From Conchocele bisecta (taxonomy: Eukaryota; Mollusca; Bivalvia; Lucinida; Thyasiridae): a stretch of 64,000 nt of DNA. Of the stretch, positions 31,251 through 41,729 are shown piece after piece. Below the pieces are notes generated by a model. It worked only from the letters and a program-made list of their open reading frames with translations, searched no databases and was not told the origin of the DNA. The stretch lies in contig CM055268.1 of NCBI GenBank assembly GCA_029237695.1, positions 52,227,131-52,291,130 of the forward strand, read 5' to 3'. The position numbers and the translations under genes are program-made. Numbering within the stretch: the stretch's first letter is position 1; each line of letters opens with the position of its first letter.

Positions 31251-31825
31251 TGAAAGGTGTTACTAACGTACGTACGCACGTATGTACATGGATAAACGCT
31301 ATATCCTCTCTTGCCTATCGGCGAGGGGATAATAATATAGGAATGAATGGCCTTTTTGTGGAATTTATCGGGGTATGAACTTGGAAAAGTCGCGGGAATA
31401 TTGGACGAAGGCCAAAGGAATTTCGAGTTATGCTCCGGACAAGAAATCAGTGTGGGGAAAAATAAAGCGAGATAACTCGAAGATTAGTGAGGCATGCAAG
31501 AGTTTGTCATTCTCCGGAAAAGAAGTTGTCTGCAGCAGACGTAGTAGTATCACCCCCCCCCCCACCGCCACACCACCCGACTTTATATACTATAAGCTAC
31601 AATCAGAGCTCCAGATAATGCATGTATTGATGTGTTTTTCACATTTATTTTAACTGAATATACATTGATTTTCAAAATTGGGAGTATTAAATACTCACAA
31701 TAATTTAAAAATACTCATTCGCTTTCAAAATTTCAAATTCACTTATTTGAGCTGTAAAAAGCAAAATGTTGGAATAAAGTATACGCAATATTCAACGGAG
31801 TGATTTATTCGCACAGCAAAACATT

Positions 31826-32165
31826 ATCAAGGTGCATGATCACATGGTTACAACAACAACAACAATAGGTGAAAGTGTTAGCTAACATAGTGTTAGTGAA
31901 AGCTCGCCCACTTCAAAGTAAGTATTATTTGATATTTTCCTTAATATGCAACGGATTTTGATGAAATATGGCGCAGCAAATGCGACAGAAGTTTGGGCCA
32001 AAGTACAGAGACCACCAAATGCAGCTTAACAAGATGCGTTTGATGCGCCATATTTCATCAAAATCCGTTACTTAATAAGGACAAAATAAAAGAAGTACTT
32101 TGAATCGGAGGCGCTTCTGGAAGTTTTAGTATGTTGTTGTTGTTGTAACCACGTGATCATACACC
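31826..32165. mobile_element. Inverted-repeat MITE with GTT/AAC ends
   Basis: GATCACATGGTTACAACAAC on the left is mirrored by GTTGTTGTAACCACGTGATC on the right. Inner arms GGATTTTGATGAAATATGGC and its complement follow. About 340 bp, non-coding, no clear target duplication. Confidence 0.65.
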
Positions 32166-32244
32166 TTGATTATGCTGTGGTATTTAACAAAAGGAAATAG
32201 CAAATATACATGATAAATTCAGCAATTTACAGAACGAGTTATAT

Positions 32245-32740
32245 TTTCAGAAAATGACGTCGAAAGTTGCCGAAATGTTTAGAGCGAATGCGGGATAGAA
32301 TTCCACATTTCTCACGATTTCATAATTTTTAAAATATAACACATTCTGTAAATATTTTTCATAAAAGAAAATTGCACATCTTGTAAGGTGCAAAATCACA
32401 TGGCTTGTCTCAAATAAGTAAAGGAGGATTGTACCTCTGATTTCAAATTCAACTAGAACTATCACAGGAGTGATCATAATACCCCCACAAACAGTTGGAC
32501 TTACAAAGAGTTTTATAGGTTTGAATAAAAATTTCATGATCATTATTTAATGCTGGCCTTAGAGATGTGCGACATTGACCTTTTACCTGCGTACGTGGTC
32601 AATGAAAATGAGATAATCTGAAAACATTTGAAAATTCATTCATCAGTTATAGAGGATCTTACACGAGTAATGGATTAATATGATTTTGATTAAAAACTCT
32701 GTGCCGAGTTTGTCAAGAACGCAATGAATCAATTTAATAA
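32245..32740. other. AT-rich intron stretch
   Basis: No exon fits by phase. 32390-32420 ('AAGGTGCAAAATCACATGG') resembles one end of the MITE at 40100-40310. Confidence 0.4.
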
Positions 32741-32902
32741 AAATAGAAAAAATGGCTAAGTTAAAAGGATGATATTTTTGTAAAAAAAATATTTGTTCGG
32801 CATAAAAAGTGTGTATAGTTTCAAATCAATCCACTGAACGGTTTCAGATGACTTGTGTACACAAACTATGCAGTTTATCTGTCTGCCGCCTGCAACAGGT
32901 TT

Positions 32903-33440
32903 GACCTTTGACCTTCAACTGTGACCTTGACCTTGGACGTAGGTGCGTGGTTATTGATCGCGACACACCTTCTCATCCTGAGAAACATTTGTGCCAAGCC
33001 ATTTGATAATCCATGCATTGGTGTAGAAGATATAGAGCGGAAGGAAATTTCAATAGGTTTGACCTTTGACCTTCAACTGTGACCTTAACCTTGGACGTAG
33101 GTGCCTGGTTACTGATCGCGACACACCTTCTCATCATGAGAAACATTTGTGCCAAGCCATTTGATAATCCATGCATCGGTGTAGAAGATATAGAGCGGAA
33201 GGGAATTTCGATAGGTTTGACCTTTGACCTTCAACTGTGACCTTGACCTTGAACGTAGGTGCGTGGTTATTGATCGCGACACACCTTCTCATCATGAGAA
33301 ACATTTGTGCCAAGCCATTTGATAATCCATGCATGGGTGTAGAAGATATAGAGCGGAAGGGAATTTCCAACAGACCGACAGACCGACAGACCGACAAGCT
33401 GACTCCTGTATACCCCCTCAAACTTTGTTTGTGGAGGTAT
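32903..33440 (+). mobile_element. H-family element (cores plus 3' end)
   Basis: Three cores of about 155 bp each contain 'GGTTTGACCTTTGACCTTC', 'GTGACCTTGACCTTGGACG' and 'CATTTGTGCCAAGCCATTTG'. They are followed by a (CCGACAGA)n run and a terminal hairpin TATACCCCCTCAAAC / GTTTGTGGAGGTATA. No 5' end is visible. The same cores appear at 45119-45395 inside another family's element. Confidence 0.7.
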
Positions 33441-33499
33441 AATTATACATAGTTGAGACTGTTTAGACATTTATCTTATCTTCAGTTCTGTACAATAAC

Positions 33500-33896
33500 C
33501 AGAGCTCCAGATAAGGAATTAGTAATTGAGTATTGTCACTCCATCATTTCTTATGCAATTGGGTATTTCAAAATTTTAATTTGGTAAAATAAAATCACAC
33601 TACTCTTTACATCAACAGACGGTAATTATTGAATAGTTTGCTTTGAAATGAAAACAAGTCTTGGCATTTCATTAGAATTGTCTCCTCGAAGACAATTCTA
33701 ATGAAATACCAAGATGTGTTTTCTTAGAAAATAAGGAAAATATGCTATATTTGTTGTTTGTTTATTGTTTTCTGCAGCATGATAAAGGTACCATAAAATT
33801 TGTATTGCTTTTTGATACTTGCTTTCTGATTTCAATTGGGTTTTTGTCAATTTTAATTGGGTATTTCAGCAAATATGCAGCTTATCTGGAGCTCTG
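33500..33896. mobile_element. 397-bp element with CAGAGCTCCAG ends, 20 bp from a splice donor
   Basis: The ends are CAGAGCTCCAGATAAG and CTTATCTGGAGCTCTG (16-bp exact inverse). AATAAC directly repeats on both sides. A central palindrome (about 33659-33714) carries CATTAGAATTGTC. A related single end is at 31608. The right end stops just 20 bp inside intron 6. Confidence 0.75.
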
Positions 33897-33916
33897 AATA
33901 ACCACACAGTTCTCAC

Positions 33917-34068
33917 CTATGTTGAGGATGTCGGTGACGGCATCAGTGGTGATGTGGTTGATGTGGAAGTACCATGATGACGACCCTGTCCCGGTACAAA
34001 CCGTGACCCCAGAGCTTTTCTGCTTCTTGTCTGGCCCATCATCGACACTGAGCTTATAGTACGATACC
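33917..34068 (-). CDS. NADK2: NADK2 exon 6
   Basis: The acceptor is CTGCTGCAG and the donor ATAG|GTGAGA. It completes Arg, then reads VSYYKLSVDDG, KQKSSGVTVCTGTGSSSWYF and TDAVTDILNI. SVDDG and CTGTGS are conserved substrate-lobe motifs of the NAD kinase fold. 152 nt. Confidence 0.93.
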
Positions 34069-34164
34069 CTGCAGCAGACATTAGCGGCACATGTCACTGA
34101 ACTTCATACGATAAAAAAAGATTTCTATGAATTTGTGTCTCATATTACCATGCTTTACTAATGT

Positions 34165-34350
34165 ACCATTTTGCACCTACTGTCTGTTTCACGTTTTGCT
34201 GCCGACAAACTTTTGGCTGTTGGCTTTTGGCATGTGACTTTTTTGTTACTGATGAAAAAGTACTTACTTTTAAATATTTTTTAGATTTAATGTGTTTAAT
34301 AGCCAAAAGTTCGTCGGCACAAAAACGTGGAACAGACAGTACATGCACAC
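34165..34350. repeat. Imperfect inverted repeat
   Basis: CTACTGTCTGTTTCACGTTTT and GCCGACAAACTTTTGGCT on the left are mirrored by AGCCAAAAGTTCGTCGGC and CGTGGAACAGACAGT on the right. Probably a small MITE. Confidence 0.55.
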
Positions 34351-34367
34351 ATTATTACATGTGTCTG

Positions 34368-34675
34368 TAGCCAATTTCACCAAAAATTGCAAAGTATACT
34401 TATCTTGCTATTAAAGAAAACTTTGAGGGACAAATTTTCAATTTATGCATAAATTAATACATTGTAATTATTTTTTTATTAAATGAAATAAAATATTTTC
34501 CAACCAAACAAAATGACGGTGATAATGTAATAAATACAGTATAATAATTCCGCATAATTTTAATCATCAAATATAAAAGTCGCTATTTCTATATGAAATA
34601 ATGCATTTCCATAAAATTAAATAATTACTCCCTCAAAGTATACTTATTAGCTAGAGATTTTGGTGAAATCAGCTA
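34368..34675. mobile_element. T-family MITE, copy 1
   Basis: The TA-flanked ends read TAGCCAATTTCACC and TGGTGAAATCAGCTA. Inside are paired AAGTATACTT words and a 'TAATAAATACAGTATAATAATTC'-like centre (in parts). It is a member of the family at 34997-35300 and 39089-39391. Confidence 0.65.
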
Positions 34676-34739
34676 CAAAACCCACCCAATAAAGATTTTC
34701 TAACATCGGTTGTCAGTGTAAATGGTATCGTAAAATTAA

Positions 34740-34939
34740 CCCTCACTACGCGGGAGACGGAAATTGTCCTCTGCTGTTTTTCATTTTTGCCTTAATTCTG
34801 AACAAAAAACCGGTTTTGACAGCACATGAGAATCGTCTCCAGTGGAGACGATTATCATGCGTTGTCAAAACAGGTTTTTGTCGAGAAATATTGAAAATAA
34901 AACATTTCCAGCAGATGACAAAATTTAATTCAGTAAGGG
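34740..34939. mobile_element. CCCT-ended, TTAA-flanked MITE, copy 2
   Basis: TTAA on both sides (34736-34739, 34940-34943). The ends are CCCTCACTACG and CAGTAAGGG, and the centre is a palindrome with GAATCGTCTCC/GGAGACGATT. Ends starting CCC at TTAA fit piggyBac-type elements. 200 bp. Confidence 0.7.
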
Positions 34940-34996
34940 TTAAATTTTCACAAACTTCTTACTCTTACGAAGTTTAGTGAAATGGGCCCAATCCAG

Positions 34997-35300
34997 TAGC
35001 CTATTTCATCAACATTGCAAAGTATACTTTAGTAGCAAAGTATACTTTGAGGGAGAAATTTTCATTTTTTTTTAAATTTATTAATTTTTATTATACTGAA
35101 TTTATTACATTATCACAGCCATTTAATGGCTGTGATAATGTAATAAATTCAGTATAATAATTCTGCATACTTTTAATCATGAAATACATGCATTTGTTAG
35201 TTCTATATGAAATAATGCATTTCAGGAAAAATAAATGATTACTCCCTCAAAGTATACTTTGCTAGTAAAGTATACTTTGCAATGTTGATGAAATCGGCTA
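34997..35300. mobile_element. T-family MITE, copy 2
   Basis: The ends are TAGCCTATTTCATC and GATGAAATCGGCTA. The centre is a perfect palindrome around ATCACAGCCATTTAATGGCTGTGAT. It is about 320 bp from copy 1, with a CCCT MITE between them. Confidence 0.7.
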
Positions 35301-35301
35301 C

Positions 35302-35381
35302 AGGTTATTTGTGGCTGTGACTGCAGAAATGGGGCCTATGCAGGTTATTTGTGGCTGTGACTGCAGAAATGGGGCCTATGG
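35302..35381 (+). repeat. Exact 40-bp direct duplication of an M-MITE end
   Basis: The block 'CAGGTTATTTGTGGCTGTGA'...'GGGGCCTATG' occurs twice back to back without a mismatch. Confidence 0.85.
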
Positions 35382-35669
35382 CATTTGTCACCAGTGTAGC
35401 ATCAGGGGGCCGTTTCACTAAACTTCTTACGACTAAAATGTTCGGAAGTACACATTTAGGATCGTCTACAAATTTCAGTTTATGGGTTTACATTTATTGA
35501 GCGTAGGCTGCATATGCCTATGGCCAGATAACGATCTTTGTCATACCGCAGATAGATTTCTCACGTTTTGATTTGTCAGCTTGACGGGTAATATGAGCCC
35601 ATATTACCTGTCAAGCCCCCGTCAATATGGCTCGAATATAGATGAAAAGGAGAATATATATTCAGACGG

Positions 35670-37456
35670 GCACTGCAGCTCCATTATAACGCGATCGCGT
35701 ATAGCGCGATCTCCATTATAACGCGGGTCTCTCGTGGATCCCAAAAAAAATATTAAAAAAATAGAGAAGAAAAAGGAAAACAAATAAAAAAAATCAAAAA
35801 AAAATCTTCGGACATCGTGTAATTAGTTGATTCGTGATTTCTGTAAGTTTATTCAAACAACGACATTCAAAGTCCATGAAAGAATTATTATTAGTATGTT
35901 AGCAAATGTAATACCTTTAATCAGGTAAGCATGTTAATATGCATACAGTGCGACCCCCCTATTGCACGGAAGTCCGGCGACATATGACCGGCCGTGTTGC
36001 TTATCCGAACCGTGCAATATCCGTGCCAGGGGATATGAATTCCAAATCCAGATGCGATTACACCCGACACATATTACACAGACGAGATTTGTGTGATGCT
36101 TTGTGCAAAAATCGATACACCCAGCTGTGTGTACAGGTGTTTATTGTATGACATCATTCAGCACGAGGCTATAAACTGTGTGACCTTTAGGCTATGTTTT
36201 GAAATGTTACTGATTGGTCAACACTCCTTTTGATGTGCCACAGACGTCACGAACGTGCGACTTTCATCATCGCATCACGGGGCAATCATGCAGTAACCGA
36301 TTTCATGCTGAGGATACGCTTATGTTTGCGGACAAATAAATTTATTTTCCGCCCTTCTATGCACTTATGCTTTGCGGACAAATATTTCCATTTCCCTTCT
36401 ATGCACTCAGAAGTATATGCCGCGACCACCATTTAATCCGTCTCGTCGAGACGGTTCAAATGAGTGGTCACAACGTATACTTTCATTGAGAAATAACAAA
36501 AATAATTTTTATTTTCTTTAATAATTTCATACCCGTAAATGTGTATTAATGGATTAAACCAAAAAACACTCTGGATTATACGCAGATCTGTCGCCATAAT
36601 TTGCCGATATTGATTTCGAAAATATTTTCTGTAAATGGTGTTGAAAAGTTGACACAAAATTCAGAGTTCATGCGGAATTGTCGGTGGGATTTTATAAATA
36701 ACTTGTATGTTTAATACATTAATACAAGTTTGTATGTCATAGTCATTATTAACAAGAAATGCGTCTGTCGAACGCGGATGCCACCTGCAGCATATTTGAG
36801 AAACTGTGACAAATTGATTAACCGAAAAGTGTGACGGACGGACAGACGGACGTACACACGAGAGCTACATTACGGGGTGCATCAACTTAGGGGTGCACAA
36901 ATATTCATTGTGGGGTGCAAAATTGCACTGTGGGGTGCAAAATTGCACTGTGGGTTGCACACGTTCAGTACTACAACGTGTCCGAGTCATAGACAATAAA
37001 AGTGTCCGTTGTGTCCATAGTCTTTATGGGGTGCGGTCGCCAAAAATCACCTGCACCCCAGAATAACTGTTTAAACTCATTTAGAAAGATGTCATTGTGG
37101 GGTGCAACCCACAACAAAAAAACACCCCACTATGTACAATATGACCTAAAAATCACCCTGCATTGTAGCTCTCGTAAGAGCGGACAGACAGACGGACGGA
37201 CGGACAGACGGACGGACGGTCCAAACACTATATGCCACCCGTTTCTTCGAAACCCGGTGGCATAATAATTACTTTAACTTCTGTTCAAATGACATGATTT
37301 TATATGGGTCCGTTGCTAATGGAATTCCCGCAATAGTTGCTAACCGAAATGCGGATGATACCAGTACCCGTGCATGTCCCGAAATTTTATAGTGCAATCG
37401 GATTCGATCAGATTTGAAATCTTAGACCCCGACCATCGCGTTATAATGGAGCTGCA
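35670..37456. mobile_element. 1.8-kb TIR element with ATTATAACGCG ends
   Basis: The ends are CACTGCAGCTCCATTATAAC and GTTATAATGGAGCTGCAGTG. Such ends are typical of pogo/Tigger-type mariner relatives. The inside has no transposase frame. It holds a poly-A-rich stretch, a CG-rich piece (35945-36040) and a nested hairpin-ended element at 36752-37266. Confidence 0.6.
36752..37266 (+). mobile_element. I-family hairpin-ended element (compact)
   Basis: The start is ACAAGAAAT, then hairpin GCGT-CTGTCGA-ACGC, then box ATGCCACC (36778-36785). The 3' end has ATGCCACC (37232-37239) and GGTGGCAT (37256-37263) with a TTTC/GAAA stem and TTC loop between. Inside are GACGGACGG runs at both 36832-36855 and 37178-37219 and repeated 'GTGGGGTGCAA' words. 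About 515 bp, without long cores. Confidence 0.75.
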
Positions 37457-37505
37457 GTGTATGACCATATTGGGTGTGTAGTATCACAATAACTTGTCAT
37501 ATTAT

Positions 37506-37646
37506 AAGGTTTGATCATGTCCAGCCATGTGCAAACGTTTGCTGTGGCCCGTGGGAACTGTTTGAACCCCAAGGCCGCAGGCCGCGGGTTCAAACAGTTC
37601 CCGAGGGCCACAGCAAACGTTTGCACACGGCTGGACATGATCAAAC
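37506..37646. repeat. Large near-perfect palindrome
   Basis: The arms of about 62 bp (TTTGATCATGTCCAGCC outside, CAAACGTTTGCTGTGG inside, GTTCAAACAGTTCCC near the centre) carry only a few mismatches. The short centre is AAGGCCGCAGG-like. Probably a MITE. Confidence 0.75.
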
Positions 37647-37756
37647 GTTATTGTTACATTTCCAACAAAAAACTGATGTAATTTGATCATTACATTCAGT
37701 ATTTTCAGTACTTTTATAAAATCGTCCCATTCACGTAGATAATTTTCGGTATGCAT

Positions 37757-37858
37757 ATTCCGGGGCCGCGTCATGAACGTCATGAAGTAGTGACGTCATG
37801 AAGGCACTTCTGCGTAGTGACGTCATGAAGGCATTTCCATTACGTGCGGCCCCGGAAT
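37757..37858. mobile_element. Short MITE with GC-rich ends and two CRE octamers
   Basis: Exact 13-bp ends ATTCCGGGGCCGC and GCGGCCCCGGAAT enclose repeated 'GTGACGTCATGAAGGCA' units. The cAMP-response-element octamer TGACGTCA occurs at 37791-37798 and 37818-37825. Confidence 0.65.
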
Positions 37859-37964
37859 GAGCATTGCCTAAAGACATATGCAAACAGCACGCGCTATTTG
37901 TTTGCACATATGTGCAAACAAAAGAAACCATGTAACAATGCTTGTTAGAAGATGGCGGGTGTTT

Positions 37965-38095
37965 CATTGATGGAATGACAAACAGTGCAGAATCTGATCA
38001 GACTGTGTGGATGCACAGGCTGATCGGGATCTACACTAGTCACAAAACCCATTAGGCCCATCTCTCCAGTCTCCAGTAACAGCCACATTTGATAT
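37965..38095. mobile_element. M-family MITE, truncated
   Basis: It has 'GCAGAATCTGATCAGACTGTG', 'CACAGGCTGATCGGGATCTA' and 'CCAGTAACAGCCACATTT' (parts), as in 41331-41577, but with one end missing. Confidence 0.6.
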
Positions 38096-38136
38096 CAAAT
38101 TTATTACGCATGGCTAGAAAACCCATAGACCTTGAC

Positions 38137-38345
38137 CTGGGGGCCGTTTCACTAAACTTTGTACAACTAAAATGTTCGTAAGTGCAAATTTAGGATAGTC
38201 TGGAAATTTCATTTCATGGATTTGTTTATTTAGCATTAATAAATGTAAATCCAATACTTGTTTACAAGAAAACATTGTTAATGTGAAATAATTTTGCACT
38301 TACGAAAAATTTTAGTCGTACAAAGTTTAGTGAAATGGCCCCCAG
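38137..38345. mobile_element. G-ended MITE (GGGGGCC...), copy 1
   Basis: The ends are GGGGGCCGTTTCACTAAACT and AGTTTAGTGAAATGGCCCCC. Inner inverted blocks with TTCGTAAGTGCAAA. Relatives lie at 43690-43922 and, partly, 35405-35500 and 34950-34990. Confidence 0.75.
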
Positions 38346-38744
38346 TTTCTTGTGTCGTCACGTTGTCTCGTGATGGCAAATGTTTGTGTATTTATTTGAT
38401 AATCCATTGTAATGTTTTGGATATATGGTCCCAGATATGGACACTTGTCCCAATTGTTAACCTTGACCTTGGACCTAGGGACATGGGTCTTACGTGTGGT
38501 TTGTCCTCTGATGATAAAGAACATTTGTGTGCAGTTATTTAATTATGGATATGTTTTGTGATATGCCAATTTGAATGTTGGGGTAACCACGCAATAAATA
38601 TTTTTATCAGGGCAGAAGCTTTGTGTTGGCCTATTACGTACTGACGGATAACATAATTTCGTATCGGGCATGGACCCAATACAAATGTCCAGGTTACAAC
38701 GAATTGAAAAGACGTTTCAATGGTGTAACGTGACGTTACTGAAT

Positions 38745-38880
38745 GTAGTGAAAGTGAATGGGTTTAACAACCCAGCAACAGCTAATGTCTCATCTGACAG
38801 ACCAGTGAGATGGACATACTATGAAAGTAGTTTGGATGGGTTGAAAGACAGTTCTAACCCCTAGGCCACAACCCATTCGG
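38745..38880 (-). mobile_element. tRNA-headed SINE, short copy
   Basis: On the minus strand the A-box-like GGCCTAGGGGTTAGAAC (about 38850-38870) leads to the body and the tail GTTAAACCCATTCACTTTC. The B box is damaged. Confidence 0.55.
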
Positions 38881-39088
38881 CGCAACGTAAAAAAGCCTGT
38901 GATATTTTCAAAGGAAACTATTTTATATTTGACCATCAGCTAATATAAAACTTTACTTGATCAATAGAATACCAGCCTTTATTGATATCATGTTTATCAG
39001 GCTTGGCTCTGAAATGCTAGGAATTCCTGTATGAACCTTGGAATTCCTACATGTTTCCTTAACTTTGCCAGATAAACTTGATAACCTG

Positions 39089-39391
39089 TAGCCGATTTCA
39101 TCAAAATTGCAAAGTATACTTATCTAGCAAAGTATACTTTGAGGGAGTAATCATTTATTTTCCCCGAAATACATTTTGTCATATAGAACTAACGACTGCA
39201 TATATTTGATGATTAAAAGTATGCAGAGTTATTATACTGAATTTATTACATTATCACAGCCAGAATGGCTGTGATAATGTAATCAATTCAGTATAATAAA
39301 AAATAATTAATTTATCCTAAAATTGAAAATTTCTCCCTCAAAGTATACTTTGCTAGATAAGTATACTTGGCAATGTTGGTGAAATAGGCTA
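39089..39391. mobile_element. T-family MITE, copy 3
   Basis: The ends are TAGCCGATTTCATC and GTGAAATAGGCTA, with AAGTATACTT words and a central palindrome around ATCACAGCCAGAATGGCTGTGAT. The TA flanks fit Tc1/mariner-type targets. Confidence 0.7.
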
Positions 39392-39484
39392 CTGGTATTC
39401 TCTGTGTATCAGCGTCGACATGGATACTTGCTGCATATGTACTACACTGATCAAAAACTCAATAGACACCTTTTTGTCATGATT

Positions 39485-40095
39485 AGTTACATATATGGCT
39501 GTGACTGGAAAAAAAGGGCTTAAGCATTTTGCGACCAGTGTAGATCCAGATCAGCCTGTGCATCCGCACAGACTGATCAAGAACTGCACTGTTCACCATT
39601 CCATCAATAAAACAACAGCCATGCTTCTAACAAGCAATATAGATTGTTAACAGGTTACACAGGGTTCATACAGCCATGTCAAAACGAAATTCAAGGACTT
39701 TTCAAGGAGTTTTCAAGGCATATTTTTTTTCATTTTCAAGGAGTGAAGTTATACCAAGTTACACTAAATTTTGACTCACCGGTGCGGTTTTATGGTAACC
39801 ATATCCCCCTCTAATTTTATACAGCATTGCGCAACATAATTTACAAAATATGCGCTTGCACTATCAATTTTGGACAATTCAATCGCAGTCTTGGACAAAT
39901 CAAGGAGTTTTTCTAAAAATGTAAGGACTTTTTAAGGACAAAACCCACCAAAATCAAATTCAAGGAGTTTTCAAGGACTCGACCAAAATTCAAGGACTTT
40001 TCAAGGCTTGTGGGAACCCTGTTACAGGAGTGTGCTATAATTTGATCAGGAGCTACACTGGTCACAAATCCTATAAGCCCCATTTCATATGAGAC
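39485..40095. mobile_element. M-family MITE, split by a 362-bp element
   Basis: The left half, 39485-39659, and right half, 40022-40095, together match 41331-41577. The right terminal part is degraded. Confidence 0.65.
39660..40021. mobile_element. 362-bp element with 5-bp target duplication
   Basis: The ends are CAGGGTTC and GAACCCTG, directly flanked by TTACA on both sides (39655-39659, 40022-40026). The host M-MITE has uninterrupted relatives, which confirms the boundaries. The inside is made of 'TTCAAGGACTTTTCAAGG' words in direct and inverted order. hAT-like by its ends; the 5-bp duplication fits the hAT5 type. Confidence 0.8.
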
Positions 40096-40099
40096 ACGT

Positions 40100-40310
40100 C
40101 ATGCTATTTTGTACCTTCGGACTTCTGCGTAATTTCATGAAATAGATTTACAAAATTTGCAATATCTACCGTAAATGGAATATTCCGCATGTACTCTGAA
40201 AATTTTGTCAACTTTTGACTTTATATGAAAAATATTGTAAATTTTGTAAACGTATTTAATGAAATCATGCAGATGTCCGTCCGAAGGTACAAAATCGCAT
40301 GGCACGTCTC
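40100..40310. mobile_element. Inverted-repeat MITE beside exon 5
   Basis: GACACGTCATGCTATTTTGT and ACCTTCGG on the left are mirrored by CCGAAGGTACAAAATCGC and GGCACGTCTC on the right. It lies about 45 bp downstream of the exon 5 donor. Confidence 0.65.
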
Positions 40311-40354
40311 ACATTGCAATAATTCTCCTGTCCATTGGTGAATGTGATACCTAC

Positions 40355-40594
40355 CTTGAGGACAAACCCTCGCCAATGAAGACTTCATTCAGTGCTCGTA
40401 TAGGGAGAACCCTAACAACCTCGGTTGCATTGAAATTCATATTCCTCAGTGGCCTGTATGACATTAAATGTTCATGCACGTGTTCCGTGTATCGATGTTC
40501 CAGGAACTCCAGCTGCTGGTCGTTTAGTTCTATCGGCTTGTCGCTACAATGGTGGCCCGACATCGTGATACGTATTCTCTGTCGCCATTTCCAT
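40355..40594 (-). CDS. NADK2: NADK2 exon 5
   Basis: The acceptor is ATTTACAG and the donor TCAAG|GTAGGT. After completing Lys it reads WKWRQRIRITMSG, ELNDQQLEFLEHRY and ALNEVFIGEGLSS. WRQRIR and LNEVFIGE are strongly conserved in mitochondrial NAD kinases. 240 nt. Confidence 0.93.
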
Positions 40595-41639
40595 CTGTAA
40601 ATAGAGGCCATGATCTGATAAATCTGGGCATACCGTAATAACTAGGGATGGCAATGAATATTTGAATATTTGTTATTAACCAAATAACCTTTATATTATA
40701 TACGTACATCACTCGCACTTTATATGCGTCTCAAAAATATACAAAATATAAATAAAATAAACAAATTGCTGGTGATTTAGAAGGAACTATTTTGCGAGGT
40801 GAAATGTAGTTCCGGCACTGACCAATATGAATTCATGATAAGTCAATATGGAAAAATATTGACGGCTTGCATTCCAGTGTGTTTCAATGGGAAACAAAAG
40901 TATGTATATAATAATATTAATGTATATGGCTACAATTTGTTTTGGGATAGTCATCAATATATCCATGAAATGTTTGGTGAACAATGGGAAATATTGTGAC
41001 ACTGCATGAGTGTAGCACCTGATTAGGATGGACTCGGGGGGCCTGTAGAGGTCTCGTCAGTTCAGTAGAAGCAACTGCAAAAACATGGACGCAAATTACA
41101 GTCATTTTGTATTGATCTTGACTTAGTAATCTTACATTTAAGGGTAGGAATTGGCTCGCAGACCTTCCAAACTCGGGCATATGAGCCCACAAAATGTGTT
41201 TTCCTTTCCAAATTTAGTATTAGTAGCAATGCAGTCGAAATGTGTGCTTTAAATTAAGGAGGTTATGAGACGGTTAATTTAACCTAGCTAGTTCATTCTC
41301 CTACCGCACTGACCTAGGGCATGGGTGGACTATATGTGGTTGTGACTGGAGAAACGGGGATTATGGGTTTTGCGACCAGTGTAGATCCAGATCAGCCTGT
41401 GCATTCGCACAGTCTGATCAGGATCTGCACTATTCGCCATTCCATCAATGAAACACCTGTCATGCTTCTATCAAGCAATATATATCGTTATCAGGCTAAA
41501 GGAGTGTGCTATTTGATCAGGAGCTACACTGGTCACAAGTCGCATAAGCCCTATTTCTCCAATCACAGCCACATATATGAAACAATAGGGGATGGAGGGG
41601 GCTTGAGAAGGGTAGGTAGGGGTTCAGAAAATTATTTAC
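40595..41639 (-). other. NADK2 intron 4
   Basis: 1.0 kb, carrying one intact M-family MITE. Otherwise AT-rich with no exon-like block. Confidence 0.85.
41331..41577. mobile_element. M-family MITE, intact copy 1
   Basis: The ends are TATATGTGGCTGTGACTGG and its near complement CAATCACAGCCACATATA. The inside has 'CAGATCAGCCTGTGCATTCG' and 'GTCTGATCAGGATCTGCAC'. 247 bp. The TA ends fit a mariner-type target. Confidence 0.75.
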
Positions 41640-41729
41640 TTGAAATCTTCTGCCAACAGCCGTGTGATAACAGCGTCAAAGTTGGCAGCTGAATATGTGT
41701 TCCGCTCAAGGCAGAGACTTCCTTCTGAT
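41640..41729 (-). CDS. NADK2: NADK2 exon 4
   Basis: The acceptor is GTTTTCAG and the donor TTCAA|GTAAAT. After completing Arg it reads SEGSLCLERNTYSAANF and then AVITRLLAEDF. It joins exon 3's NTDPT to give the family's NTDP.RSEG.LCL motif. 90 nt. Confidence 0.92.

Larger units (their letters stand above)
30665..33916 (-). other. NADK2 intron 6
   Basis: 3.3 kb. It holds P-family MITE copies, an inverted-repeat MITE (31826-32165), a relative of the 18-kb tandem unit, the H element (32903-33440) and a 397-bp element ending 20 bp from the exon 6 donor. Confidence 0.85.
34069..40354 (-). other. NADK2 intron 5
   Basis: At 6.3 kb this is the longest intron, almost entirely MITEs of several families, one 1.8-kb TIR element and a SINE. 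Exons 5 and 6 join in phase (AG|G), so no coding sequence is missing. Confidence 0.85.

Noticed and set aside
35939..36151. A 70-codon transposase fragment inside the 1.8-kb TIR element
   Set aside because: No DDE-type or helix-turn-helix motif could be seen; probably chance.
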